DNA of 64,000 nt. Origin: Mesorhizobium sp. M8A.F.Ca.ET.218.01.1.1. GTDB taxonomy: Bacteria > Pseudomonadota > Alphaproteobacteria > Rhizobiales > Rhizobiaceae. The translations under genes and the position numbers were made by a program. Within the stretch, counting starts at the first letter, position 1; each line of letters begins with the position of its first letter. Positions 38,216 through 46,749 of the stretch are shown piece after piece. The stretch lies in NCBI RefSeq assembly GCF_004791165.1, contig NZ_SRUZ01000011.1, positions 1 through 64,000 of the forward strand, written 5' to 3'. Below the pieces are notes generated by a model. The model ran no database searches. It was not told where the DNA came from and worked only from the letters and a program-made list of their open reading frames with translations.

Positions 38216-39022
38216 ATGGCCGGCACATTTCGCGCCGTTTTCCGCGCCGCCGCGCGGCAACTGAAACCTGCATCGCTGCTGGCCGCCGGTCTGGGGATGG
38301 CCGCGGTTTCGGCCTGCAACACCGGCAGCGTGCTGTCGTTGCAGCCCGCCGTCGATGTCGGCTCGCAGACCGCGGCCGTGCCTCAATATACGGGCATGCA
38401 GAGGCTTGTCCCGTCCAATCCCTACATGACGCAGGCCGCCTATCCACGCATGGATGAACCGATGTCGCCGGTGGAGCAAATCCCAGCCAGCGAAACCGAT
38501 TGCCGCCAGCAGCTGAAGCGCCTCGATGTCGCCTACACCGACCTGGCGCCGATCCATGAAGGCCAGTGCGGCATCGACTATCCGGTCAAGGTCACCGCAA
38601 TCGGCGGCATCCAGATGAAACCCGCCGCGACGCTGACCTGCGACATGGCCGCCACCTTCGCCGCCTGGACGAAGAACGAACTCGTTCCCTCCGCCCGCTG
38701 GCGCTATTTCTCCGGCGTCAGGACCATCCACCAGGGCTCGAGCTATTCCTGCCGCAACATTGCCGGTGAGGGCGTGCTGTCCGAGCACGGCAAGGGCAAC
38801 GCGCTCGACGTCATGAGCATCGAACTCAACAATGGCGATGACATCGACGTGCGCAAGCCCGGCCTGTTCGCCTTCCGCACCCGGGGCTTCCTCAACAATG
38901 TGCGCGCCGACGGTTGCCAGTATTTCACCACCGTGCTCGGCCCCGGCTACAATTACGACCACCGCAACCATTTCCACTTCGACATCAAGAACCGCAAGAA
39001 CGGTTATCGCGCCTGCCGGTAG
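38216..39022 (+). CDS. Extensin-type protein with C-terminal M15-like domain (2)
   Basis: A 268-residue paralogue of the preceding gene without the Pro-rich linker. A signal region with a possible lipobox ends at SAC (LGMAAVSACNTGS, around residue 38). The domain has cysteines in DCRQQLKRLDV and GQCGIDYPV, LSEHGKGNALDVMS and DHRNHFHFDIK, so the His/Asp/His metal pattern is retained. 113 bp separate the two genes, which read in the same direction. Confidence 0.85.
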   Translation: MAGTFRAVFRAAARQLKPASLLAAGLGMAAVSACNTGSVLSLQPAVDVGSQTAAVPQYTGMQRLVPSNPYMTQAAYPRMDEPMSPVEQIPASETDCRQQLKRLDVAYTDLAPIHEGQCGIDYPVKVTAIGGIQMKPAATLTCDMAATFAAWTKNELVPSARWRYFSGVRTIHQGSSYSCRNIAGEGVLSEHGKGNALDVMSIELNNGDDIDVRKPGLFAFRTRGFLNNVRADGCQYFTTVLGPGYNYDHRNHFHFDIKNRKNGYRACR

Positions 39023-39065
39023 AGCACCGCAATCAAGGACGATGGAATTTAGCCGGAGCCGGTAC

Positions 39066-39129
39066 TTCGTCATCCTAGGGTGGAGCAGTCGCGAAGCGAC
39101 GTCGCGGAGACCCTAGGATCCATGCCGTG
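39066..39129. repeat. Palindromic repeat family B, left arm of a pair
   Basis: TTCGTCATCCTAGGGTGGAG runs to CGACGTCGCGGAGACCCTAG and GATCCATGCC. It is the best conserved copy of the family at 6473-6535, with internal CATCCTAGG/CCTAGGATC symmetry. Confidence 0.85.
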
Positions 39130-39231
39130 ACCCCTGAGCAGGTGCGACGGTGAGATGCTATCAGAAGAACGTGTGTCCACTCTCAGGCAGTTCCGCTCAT
39201 TCTGAACCGCTGTATTCTTCGGCCGTTGTCG

Positions 39232-39296
39232 TGGCATGGATCCTAGGGTCTGCGCTGCGTCGCTTCGCTCCTTGCTCCGCCCTAGGATGACGAAGG
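39232..39296. repeat. Palindromic repeat family B, right arm (inverted)
   Basis: GGCATGGATCCTAGGGTCTG runs to CCTTGCTCCGCCCTAGGATG and ACGAA, the reverse complement type of 39066-39129. The gap between the arms is about 100 bp and holds no gene. Confidence 0.85.
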
Positions 39297-39325
39297 CATG
39301 GTGGCAGCAACGAGACAGTGAGTAG

Positions 39326-40033
39326 ATGATCCACGGAAGCCTTCGACGACGCGTAACGATCTGGCTGGTGGCAGGTCTGGCCGCCTATGTGGCGCTCGCC
39401 TATGTCGTCGCGCCGGAATTCTGGACATTCCGCGATCGCGGCTTTCGCAACCAGCGCTTCGAGATGGTCACCCACACGCCGCAAGGCATTCCCGGCGACC
39501 CGATCAATGTCGGCCTGGTCGGTACGGAGAAGGAGTTGGTGCACGCTTTCGCCGTCGCCGGCTGGGACACCGCCGACGCCGTCACCTTGAGGACCGCCAT
39601 CGATATCGGCGAGAGTGTTCTGTTTTCCCGCCCCTATCCCGATGCCCCGGTGAGCCGCCTGCTGTTCGAGGGCCGCGCCCAGGAACTCGCTTTCGAAAAG
39701 CCGGTCGGCGACAGTGCTGACCGGCGCCACCACATCCGTTTTTGGCGGACGGATACGGTCGGCGACGATGGCAGGCCGCTCTGGCTGGGCGCCGCCAGCT
39801 TCGATCGCGGTGTCGGCTTGAGCCACGACACGGGCGCCATCACCCATCATATCGGTCCCGACATCGATGCCGAACGCGACTTTGTGATCGGCGATCTCAA
39901 TGCCGCCGGCCTGTTGTCCTCGACCAGCGACCTGGCGGGCATCGGCGCCACCAAAACCGGCCGCAACGGTGGCGGCGACCCCTATTTCACCGATGGCAGG
40001 GCGATCGTCGGCGTGCTGAAGCAGTTGCGGTGA
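39326..40033 (+). CDS. LssY C-terminal-domain membrane-anchored protein
   Basis: A 235-residue protein with one N-terminal membrane segment (WLVAGLAAYVALAYVVAPEF) and an LssY-type C-terminal domain in the periplasm. Visible segments are GIPGDPINVGLVGTEKELV, FAVAGWDTAD, RRHHIRFWRTD, LWLGAASFDRGVG and ERDFVIGDL. The domain often occurs fused to PAP2 phosphatases; here it stands alone. Function unknown. Confidence 0.82.
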   Translation: MIHGSLRRRVTIWLVAGLAAYVALAYVVAPEFWTFRDRGFRNQRFEMVTHTPQGIPGDPINVGLVGTEKELVHAFAVAGWDTADAVTLRTAIDIGESVLFSRPYPDAPVSRLLFEGRAQELAFEKPVGDSADRRHHIRFWRTDTVGDDGRPLWLGAASFDRGVGLSHDTGAITHHIGPDIDAERDFVIGDLNAAGLLSSTSDLAGIGATKTGRNGGGDPYFTDGRAIVGVLKQLR

Positions 40034-40040
40034 TCACAGG

Positions 40041-41063
40041 TCAGGCCGTGGCGATGACGATCTTGCCGAACGGCCCCTTCTCCAGATGCTCGAAGGCCCG
40101 CGGCACCTCGTCGAAACCAAAGACCTTGTCGATGACCGGCTTGATCGCCAGCGCCTCGATCGCCTCGTTCATCCGTTCGAAGGCGCGGCGATGGCCGATC
40201 GAAATGCCTTGCACGACAATACGGTTGCGCAGGAAGGGCACGATCGGGAAGCTGAGTTCCATGCTGCCCAGCAGGCCGATGATCGACAGCCGCCCATCGG
40301 CGGCCAACGCGTCGAGCGATCGCCGCGCATTGTCGCCGCCGACCATTTCGAGGATATGGTTGACGCCGGCGCCACCCGTCAACTCACGCGCCACCTCGTC
40401 CCATGCCGGTTTGGCGCGATAGTTGATCACCTGCCAGGCGCCGAGCGTCTTTGCCCGCTCGAGCTTGCCGTCGCTGCTTGACGTGACGATGGCGCGCAGG
40501 CCGAAGGCGTGGGCGAATTGCAGCGCAAACAGGGAGACACCGCCGGTGCCCTGGATCAGGACGGTCTGGCCGGGCACCGGTCGTGTCGCCTCGGCCATGG
40601 CGAACCAGGCCGTCAGCGCCGCGATCGGCAGCGTCGAGGCCTCCGCGTCGTTGAGCGAGGGCGGCGCCAGCACGGCGGCGTCCTCATTCAGGAGCAGATA
40701 GTCGCTCAACGTGCCGGGCAGCGACGATCCCAGCGTGTGCTGGTGCAGCACCGGCGGCGCATCGCCATCCGGCCAGTCGGCGATCACCTGCCCCAGCACG
40801 CGCTGGCCGGTCCGGAAACGGCTGACACCGCCGCCGACCGCCACCACTTCGCCAACGGCATCGGAGGTCGGCACGAATGGAAAGGCAAGGTCGGGGATCA
40901 GCACGCCATCGACGATCATCCTGTCCTTGTAGTTCAGCGATATGGCCTTGATCCGCACCAGCAGTTCATGCGGCCCGGGCTCGGGAATCCTCCCTTCGGC
41001 CAATTCCAGCCTGGGCAGGCCGAAGCCGGTCATCCGCCAGGATCTGTTGATGTCGCTCTTCAT
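40041..41063 (-). CDS. Zinc-containing alcohol dehydrogenase-like NAD(P) oxidoreductase
   Basis: A 340-residue medium-chain dehydrogenase of the quinone-oxidoreductase side. GroES-like N-terminus with SLNYKDRMIV and FVPTSDAVGEVVAVGGG; Rossmann motif VLIQGTGGVSLFALQFAHAFG; later VNHILEMVGG and IGLLGSMELSF. The usual GHE zinc motif is replaced by DAVGEV (TSDAVGEV), so the catalytic zinc site may be missing and the zinc label is only familial. Start at 41063 after CGGGAG. Divergent from a LysR gene, which probably controls it. Confidence 0.9.
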   Translation of the reverse strand: MKSDINRSWRMTGFGLPRLELAEGRIPEPGPHELLVRIKAISLNYKDRMIVDGVLIPDLAFPFVPTSDAVGEVVAVGGGVSRFRTGQRVLGQVIADWPDGDAPPVLHQHTLGSSLPGTLSDYLLLNEDAAVLAPPSLNDAEASTLPIAALTAWFAMAEATRPVPGQTVLIQGTGGVSLFALQFAHAFGLRAIVTSSSDGKLERAKTLGAWQVINYRAKPAWDEVARELTGGAGVNHILEMVGGDNARRSLDALAADGRLSIIGLLGSMELSFPIVPFLRNRIVVQGISIGHRRAFERMNEAIEALAIKPVIDKVFGFDEVPRAFEHLEKGPFGKIVIATA

Positions 41064-41187
41064 TGCGTCTGCTCCCGATTGCATGGCTGGCGGGATATTT
41101 ACGCCGTTTCACTGTGGAAAAAAGCGCTTCCATGATCCATAATCGGAAACGAGTTGGTGATCAGATTTCTACAATGGGAATAGATCG

Positions 41188-42102
41188 ATGGAATCCGCGG
41201 ATCTGCAAGGCATCGTCGCCTTTGTTCAAACGATCGAGGCCGGAAGCTTCACCGGCGCAGGCGAGCGGCTGCGCGTGACGAAATCGGCGGTCGGCAAATC
41301 GGTCGCGCAACTGGAACAGCGGCTTGGCATCCGCTTGCTCAACCGCACCACGCGCAGCCTCAGCCCGACCAGCGAAGGCCTGTGCTATTATGAAGCCTGC
41401 GTCAGGGCGCTGTCCGAGATCGAAGCCGCCCAGGCGCTGCTGGCCTCGCGCCGGCAGGTGCCCTCGGGCCGCCTTCGGGTCGACCTGCCCTCGGCCTTCG
41501 GCCACCGCTGCGTGGCGCCTGTGCTGTTCGACATTTCCAGGCGATTTCCCGATCTGGCCATGGAGATTTCCTTCAACGACCGCCGCGTCGACCTCATCGA
41601 GGAAGGCATCGACCTCGCGGTCCGCATGGGCGACCTCGACGACAGCCTGTCGCTCGCCGCACGCCGGCTCTATACCCAGCGCTCGGCCATATGCGCCGCC
41701 CCCGCCTATCTCGACAGAAACGGCAGGCCACGGACGATCGAGGACCTCGCCGGCCATGACCTGATCGGCTACACCCGCAACGGCGTCGCCCACGCCTGGA
41801 GCATCAGGCAAGCCGATGGCCATGTCGCGAAATTCACGCCGCGGGCAAGGCTGGTGCTCGACAATGGCGAGCCGATGCTGGGCGCTGTCCTTGCCGGCTG
41901 CGGCATCACCTTCCTGCCGACCTGGCTGGTGGCGGACAGCCTCAGGAGCGGCGCGCTGGAAATGGTGCTGGTGGACACGCTGGTCGAAAACATTTCCGTC
42001 CATGCCATCTGGCCGGCGACACGAGCCTTGACGCCCAAGGTGCGGGTCGTCGTCGACGCGCTGGTCGCGCACTTCTCGTCGCCACCCTGGGATGCCGCCT
42101 GA
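41188..42102 (+). CDS. LysR family transcriptional regulator
   Basis: A 304-residue regulator with the N-terminal helix-turn-helix TIEAGSFTGAGERLRVTKSA, then VGKSVAQLEQRLG. The effector domain begins near residue 90 (GRLRVDLPSAFGHRCVAPVL). It is of the group that often controls a divergent oxidoreductase. The start codon is 124 bp from the divergent dehydrogenase start, leaving room for T-N11-A operators that I did not resolve. Confidence 0.92.
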   Translation: MESADLQGIVAFVQTIEAGSFTGAGERLRVTKSAVGKSVAQLEQRLGIRLLNRTTRSLSPTSEGLCYYEACVRALSEIEAAQALLASRRQVPSGRLRVDLPSAFGHRCVAPVLFDISRRFPDLAMEISFNDRRVDLIEEGIDLAVRMGDLDDSLSLAARRLYTQRSAICAAPAYLDRNGRPRTIEDLAGHDLIGYTRNGVAHAWSIRQADGHVAKFTPRARLVLDNGEPMLGAVLAGCGITFLPTWLVADSLRSGALEMVLVDTLVENISVHAIWPATRALTPKVRVVVDALVAHFSSPPWDAA

Positions 42103-42181
42103 TCGGCCCGTATCGCCGTCATCTTTTTAAAATGGTCGCCGACTATTTTCGAAAGCCGTGCGGCAATGCTATTGACCCCTC

Positions 42182-43492
42182 ATGTTATACGTTGAAATCG
42201 CCACCGTGGTCGTCCTCATCTGCGTGAACGGCCTTCTGTCGATGTCCGAACTCGCCATCGTCTCGTCGCGGCCGGCTCGCCTGAAGGCGATGATCGACCG
42301 CAACGTCAAGGGTGCCGGCCGCGCTCTGGCGCTTGGCTCCAATCCGGGCAAATTCCTGTCCTCCGTGCAGATCGGCATCACGCTGGTCGGCGTGCTGTCG
42401 GGCGCCTTTTCCGGTGCCACGCTCGGCCAGAGGCTGGCGCAATATCTGGCCTCGACAGGCATCCGCGAGACCATCGCCGACCCGCTCGGCGTCGGCATCG
42501 TCGTGGCCATCATCACCTACGCCTCGCTGATCATCGGCGAACTCGTGCCCAAGCAGATCGCGCTGCGCGATCCCGAGCGCGTTGCCGTGAGAGCCGCGCC
42601 GGCGATGACCATCCTCGCCACCATCTCGGCGCCTCTGGTCTTCCTGCTCGATATTTCGGGCCGTGCCGTGCTCTGGCTGCTCGGCCAGCGCGGCGAAAGC
42701 GAGGAAAAGGTCACCGACGAGGAGATCAAGATGCTGGTCGCCGAGGCCGAGCATCACGGCACCATCGAATCCGACGAGCGGCGCATGATCGCCGGTGTCA
42801 TGCGGCTCGGCGACCGCGCCGTGCGCGCCGTCATGTCGCCGCGCACCGATGTCGACTGGATCAACCTGCAGTCCGATGAACCCACCATCCGCAAGCTGCT
42901 GATGGACACCCAGCATTCGCGCCTGCCCGCCGGCGACGGCGGGGTGGACGCCATGATCGGCGTCATCCAGACGCGCGACGTGCTGGCAGCACTGCTCGGC
43001 GGCCGCGCGCTCGACCCCCGCAAATACGTGCGCGCGGCACCCATCGTGCACGACCAGGCCGACGCCCTTGACGTGCTGCAGAAGCTGAAGGAGAGCGACG
43101 TGCCGATGGCGCTTGTGCATGACGAATACGGCCACTTCGAAGGCATCGTCACGCCCGCCGACATTCTGGAAGCCATCACCGGCGTCTTCCGCTCGGACCT
43201 CGAGGCCGGCGAGGAAGAAAGCGCCGTCCAGCGCGACGACGGCTCATGGCTGCTCGCCGGTTATATGCAGGCCGACGAGATGGCCGAAGTGCTGGGCATC
43301 GACCTGCCGGAGAACCGCGATTACGAAACCGTCGCCGGCTATGTGCTGTCGCACATGCACCATCTGCCGGCGACCGGCGAATGCGTCGACGCCCAGGGCT
43401 GGCGCTTTGAGGTGGTCGATCTCGACGGCCGCCGCATCGACAAGCTGATCGCCACCCGCCTGCCCAGCGGCCACCGCGAAGTGGCGCGCTGA
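42182..43492 (+). CDS. CNNM/CorC-type membrane protein (hemolysin family)
   Basis: A 436-residue protein: N-terminal CNNM membrane domain of about 180 residues with three to four helices, opening MLYVEIATVVVLICVNGLLS and including YASLIIGELVPKQIALRDP. Then a CBS pair (VMSPRTDVDWINLQSD; VPMALVHDEYGHFEGIVTPA), and a C-terminal CorC-HlyC domain with GWRFEVVDLDGRRIDKL. Likely magnesium or cobalt efflux; the hemolysin name is historical. A fragment similar to the C-terminal domain occurs at 48500-48655. Confidence 0.93.
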   Translation: MLYVEIATVVVLICVNGLLSMSELAIVSSRPARLKAMIDRNVKGAGRALALGSNPGKFLSSVQIGITLVGVLSGAFSGATLGQRLAQYLASTGIRETIADPLGVGIVVAIITYASLIIGELVPKQIALRDPERVAVRAAPAMTILATISAPLVFLLDISGRAVLWLLGQRGESEEKVTDEEIKMLVAEAEHHGTIESDERRMIAGVMRLGDRAVRAVMSPRTDVDWINLQSDEPTIRKLLMDTQHSRLPAGDGGVDAMIGVIQTRDVLAALLGGRALDPRKYVRAAPIVHDQADALDVLQKLKESDVPMALVHDEYGHFEGIVTPADILEAITGVFRSDLEAGEEESAVQRDDGSWLLAGYMQADEMAEVLGIDLPENRDYETVAGYVLSHMHHLPATGECVDAQGWRFEVVDLDGRRIDKLIATRLPSGHREVAR

Positions 43493-43525
43493 CCGTTCAA
43501 ATGTCCAAGGCCGACGGCGGTTATT

Positions 43526-43625
43526 AGAGCAATTCCAGGAAAAGAGTGAAACGGCTTCCGTTCGGAATTGCGTAAAAACAAAGAGTTGGAGCCGTTCGCG
43601 ATTCCGTGAAACGCGGAACGGCTCT
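43526..43625. repeat. Repeat family C, complete two-module element
   Basis: AGAGC at one end and GCTCT at the other. Module 1: GCAATTCC (43529-43536) pairs with GGAATTGC (43564-43571). Module 2: GAGCCGTTC (43589-43597) pairs with GAACGGCTC (43616-43624). A known-looking rhizobial intergenic element; the first module alone is at 27033-27086. Confidence 0.8.
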
Positions 43626-43657
43626 AGCGGCGCGCCGGTTCACTGCCGGTCGGCGGT

Positions 43658-44977
43658 CTACTGCTCAGCGAAAGCCCGCGCGAATGAATCGAGCAGCGGC
43701 CGCGCGAGATACTCCAGGAAAGTGCGATCGCCGGTGCTGATGAACGCCTCGACCGGCGTCCCGGGGTAAAGCTGCTCGCGCCTCACGCCGGGCGGCAGGT
43801 CGGCGGCAATCGTCAGCTTGGCGCGGAAATAGGGTTCACGCGTGGCTGGATCGATGAGCCGATCCGCCGAAATCTGTGTCACGGTGGCTGAGACCTCTGG
43901 CGTGAGCCGCGCGTTCAAGGCGGATAGTCGCAGTTTCGCCGGCTGGCCGACACGGACCTGATCGATGTCCTTCGGCCGCAGCTTCGCATCGACGACCAGG
44001 CCAGACGCGGTGGGCAGGATTTCCATGATCTTTTCGCCCGGAGCAATCACGCTGCCCTTGGAATTGTAGGTCGACGACACCACGATGCCTGCCGCCGGCG
44101 CCTTGATCGTCGTTCGCCGCAGCACCGCCTCCGCCGTCCTGATCTGTTCCTCGACATCGGCCAGGTTGGAGCGAACGTCGTCGAGTTTCGTCAGCGCCTC
44201 CTCGACGCGTTGCGTGGTCAGGCGCTCGGTCTGCTCCTGGGCCTCCACGATCTGGGTATTGGCCGTCGCCAGATTGGCCTCCAGCATCCCGGCTTGCCCG
44301 ACGAGATCGGCCTCGCTGCGCAAAAGCTGGGAGTATTCGGTACGGTTGGTGAGGCCCCTGTCGAGCAGGCTGGTCTTGATGCCGAGTTCTTTCTTGACGA
44401 CTTCGGCTTGTTGCTGAATGGCCTGTTTCTGGGCCTGCAATCCCACCACCGACTGCCGGTGCATGGCGACCCGTTGTGCCAGGATCGATTGTTCCGACCG
44501 GAACCGGGCGAGCCTGGCGTCGAATTCCTTTTGCTGTTCTCGAATCAGGATCTCGAAATCCGGCTGGAAAGGTTCCGGCGCCGCTTTGGCGATTGGCGCC
44601 AGCCTGTCCAACCCGTCGCGTTCCGCCTCCAGCCGCGCCGCACTTGCCCTGAGCGCGATCGACTGTCGCGTCAGCCGGTTGAGCTCGGCCTGCGCGGCCG
44701 TTGGATCCAGCACGACCAGATCCTGGGCCAGTTGCACGCGATCGCCTTCATGGACCAGCAGTGCCTGGACGATACCGCCCTCGCGATGCTGGATCTGGAT
44801 GTTTCCGCCGGTTGCCGAGATCGTGCCTTGGGTGATCACCGCGCCCGACAAGGGGGCGCTGACGGCCCAGTAGCCGAAGCCGCCCGCCAGCAGCGCCATG
44901 GCTGCATAACCGGTAAGCGCCACGCGTCTTATGTCGGTGCGTGGCTGGCCGTCCAAGGCGATGCTCTGTGTCGTCAT
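43658..44977 (-). CDS. Type I secretion membrane fusion protein (HlyD/PrsE type)
   Basis: A 439-residue periplasmic adaptor: one N-terminal membrane helix (ALTGYAAMALLAGGFGYWAV), a lipoyl half domain (IQHREGGIVQALLVHEGDRV), a long coiled coil (about residues 90-280), and a C-terminal beta-barrel region with GIVVSSTYNSKGSVIAPGE. The ATG at 44977 is 1 bp after the stop of the ATPase gene, so the two are coupled. No TolC-type outer-membrane gene is adjacent. Similar to PrsE of rhizobia, which serves EPS glycanases. Confidence 0.92.
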   Translation of the reverse strand: MTTQSIALDGQPRTDIRRVALTGYAAMALLAGGFGYWAVSAPLSGAVITQGTISATGGNIQIQHREGGIVQALLVHEGDRVQLAQDLVVLDPTAAQAELNRLTRQSIALRASAARLEAERDGLDRLAPIAKAAPEPFQPDFEILIREQQKEFDARLARFRSEQSILAQRVAMHRQSVVGLQAQKQAIQQQAEVVKKELGIKTSLLDRGLTNRTEYSQLLRSEADLVGQAGMLEANLATANTQIVEAQEQTERLTTQRVEEALTKLDDVRSNLADVEEQIRTAEAVLRRTTIKAPAAGIVVSSTYNSKGSVIAPGEKIMEILPTASGLVVDAKLRPKDIDQVRVGQPAKLRLSALNARLTPEVSATVTQISADRLIDPATREPYFRAKLTIAADLPPGVRREQLYPGTPVEAFISTGDRTFLEYLARPLLDSFARAFAEQ

Positions 44978-44978
44978 C

Positions 44979-46715
44979 TCACGATCCGGAACTGCCACCC
45001 GCGCGGATCGTCGGGACGAACGACCCGGTCACCACCGTGCTCTGCTGGACGCCCTTGCCGATGACCGAGCGCCGCAGCATCTCGCTGCTTGGGCCGAAGG
45101 CTTCGATCATGCCGCCGCGCAAAAGCATCACGCGATCGCAAGCAGCCGCGATCGAAGGCTGATGGGTGATCACGATGACCGTGACGCCCGCCGTCCGCGC
45201 GGCCGAAAGCGCCGCCTCTAGCGCGGCCTCGCCGCTACCATCGAGATGGGAACTGGGCTCGTCGAGCACCAGGAGCCGCGGATTGCCGTAGAAGGCGCGC
45301 GCCAACCCGATCCGCTGGCGCTCGCCGCCCGACAACGCCCTGTCCGACGGGCCGATCATGGTCTGGTAGCCGTCGCGCTGCGCCAGGATCAGCTCATGCA
45401 CCTGGGCGCGCCTTGCCGCGTCCACGATGGCGGCATCGTGCGCCTCCGGGTCGAAGCGGGCGACGTTCTGCGCGATCGATCCCGGAAAGAGCTCGACCTC
45501 CTGCGCGAGGTAGCCGACATGCTTTCCGAGCTGGCTTTCGTCCCAGGTCCCGAGGTCGGCGCCGTCGATCCTGATTGAGCCGCCGGTCGGCCAGGCGGCA
45601 CCCACGAGCAGCCGCGCCAGCGTCGATTTGCCGGCGCCGCTTGGGCCGACGATGGCCAACGCCTCGCCCGCGCCGATCGCGAAATTCAGCCGCTTGAGGA
45701 TGGGCTCGGTGCCGGGCCGGGCATTCGGCGCCATGAAGAAAACATCCTGCGCGGAAATCGCGCCTGCCGGATCGGGCAGGATCAGTTTTCGCGGCTCGGC
45801 CGGACGCGCCGCAAGCGCCTTCTCCAGCCGCGTCCACGCGCGCCGGGCGTCGGCGATCTGCCGCCAGGCGCCGATCAGCTGGTCGAGCGGCTGCAGCGCG
45901 CGCGACGAGACCAGCGACGAGGCGAAGATCATGCCGGCCGTCATCTGCCCTTGAAGCACCAGCCATGCGCCGGCGCCGAGGATCGCCAGTTGCAGCATCA
46001 TGCGCAACGCCCGCGAGGCGCCGCTGAAGATTGCATTGGCGCTCGAGGAGCGGTCATGGAAGGCGAGCGCCGCCGCTACGTGCCGTCCCCAGACCCGCGA
46101 GGCATTTTCCACCATGCCCATGGCGCGCAGCGTCTCGGCATTGCGGGCAAAGGCCTGTTCCGCCTGGCTGGCCAGAGCCGAGCGCTCCGTGGACAAGGCG
46201 TCGTTGCGGCCGATGGCGAGCTGGTTGGCCACGACCAGGAAAATCAGAAGCACCGCGCCGGCGACCGTCACCCAGAACAGCACCGGATGGATGAGATAGA
46301 GCAACGCAAGGAAGACAGGGGCAAAGGGCAGGTCGAACAGCACCGCCACGCCGCGCGACCTGATGAAGGCGCAGACCGAGGCGAGGTCGCGCAGCGGCGA
46401 AAGAACGCCGGCATATTTTGCGCCAAGCGAAACGGCGAAGGTGCTGGCACCCAGCTTGCGGTCGACGGTCGCCGCGACGCGCTGCGTGTAAACCGCCCGG
46501 ATCGCGTCCAGCAGCCCGAGGAAGGCGAGCGCGAGAACCGCGATGCCCGAAAGATAGACAAGCGTCTCGACGCTGGAGGACGGCAGCACGCGGTCATAAA
46601 CCTGCAGCAGGTAGAGTGGAATCACCAGCAGCAGGATGTTGATCAACAGCGAGAAGACGCCGACATCGGCGATGGCACGTATGAACACTGGGCGCAGGCC
46701 GGACGGTCCGGTCAT
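44979..46715 (-). CDS. Type I secretion permease/ATPase (PrsD type)
   Basis: A 578-residue half transporter: six-helix membrane domain (first NILLLVIPLYLLQVYDRVLP), then the nucleotide-binding domain with Walker A GPSGAGKST (about residue 358), signature LSGGERQRIGLARAFYG and Walker B LLVLDEPSSHLD. The membrane domain lacks a C39 peptidase, as for RTX-type exporters. Start at 46715, after a weak GGGAAA site. Middle gene of a GH16 - ATPase - fusion protein operon. Confidence 0.93.
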   Translation of the reverse strand: MTGPSGLRPVFIRAIADVGVFSLLINILLLVIPLYLLQVYDRVLPSSSVETLVYLSGIAVLALAFLGLLDAIRAVYTQRVAATVDRKLGASTFAVSLGAKYAGVLSPLRDLASVCAFIRSRGVAVLFDLPFAPVFLALLYLIHPVLFWVTVAGAVLLIFLVVANQLAIGRNDALSTERSALASQAEQAFARNAETLRAMGMVENASRVWGRHVAAALAFHDRSSSANAIFSGASRALRMMLQLAILGAGAWLVLQGQMTAGMIFASSLVSSRALQPLDQLIGAWRQIADARRAWTRLEKALAARPAEPRKLILPDPAGAISAQDVFFMAPNARPGTEPILKRLNFAIGAGEALAIVGPSGAGKSTLARLLVGAAWPTGGSIRIDGADLGTWDESQLGKHVGYLAQEVELFPGSIAQNVARFDPEAHDAAIVDAARRAQVHELILAQRDGYQTMIGPSDRALSGGERQRIGLARAFYGNPRLLVLDEPSSHLDGSGEAALEAALSAARTAGVTVIVITHQPSIAAACDRVMLLRGGMIEAFGPSSEMLRRSVIGKGVQQSTVVTGSFVPTIRAGGSSGS

Positions 46716-46749
46716 TTGCGCATTTCCCGCCGCTGCATGACCCGGGACC

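Noticed and set aside
42182-43492. Hemolysin label for the CNNM/CorC protein
   Set aside because: The family name is historical; domains indicate a divalent-cation transporter.
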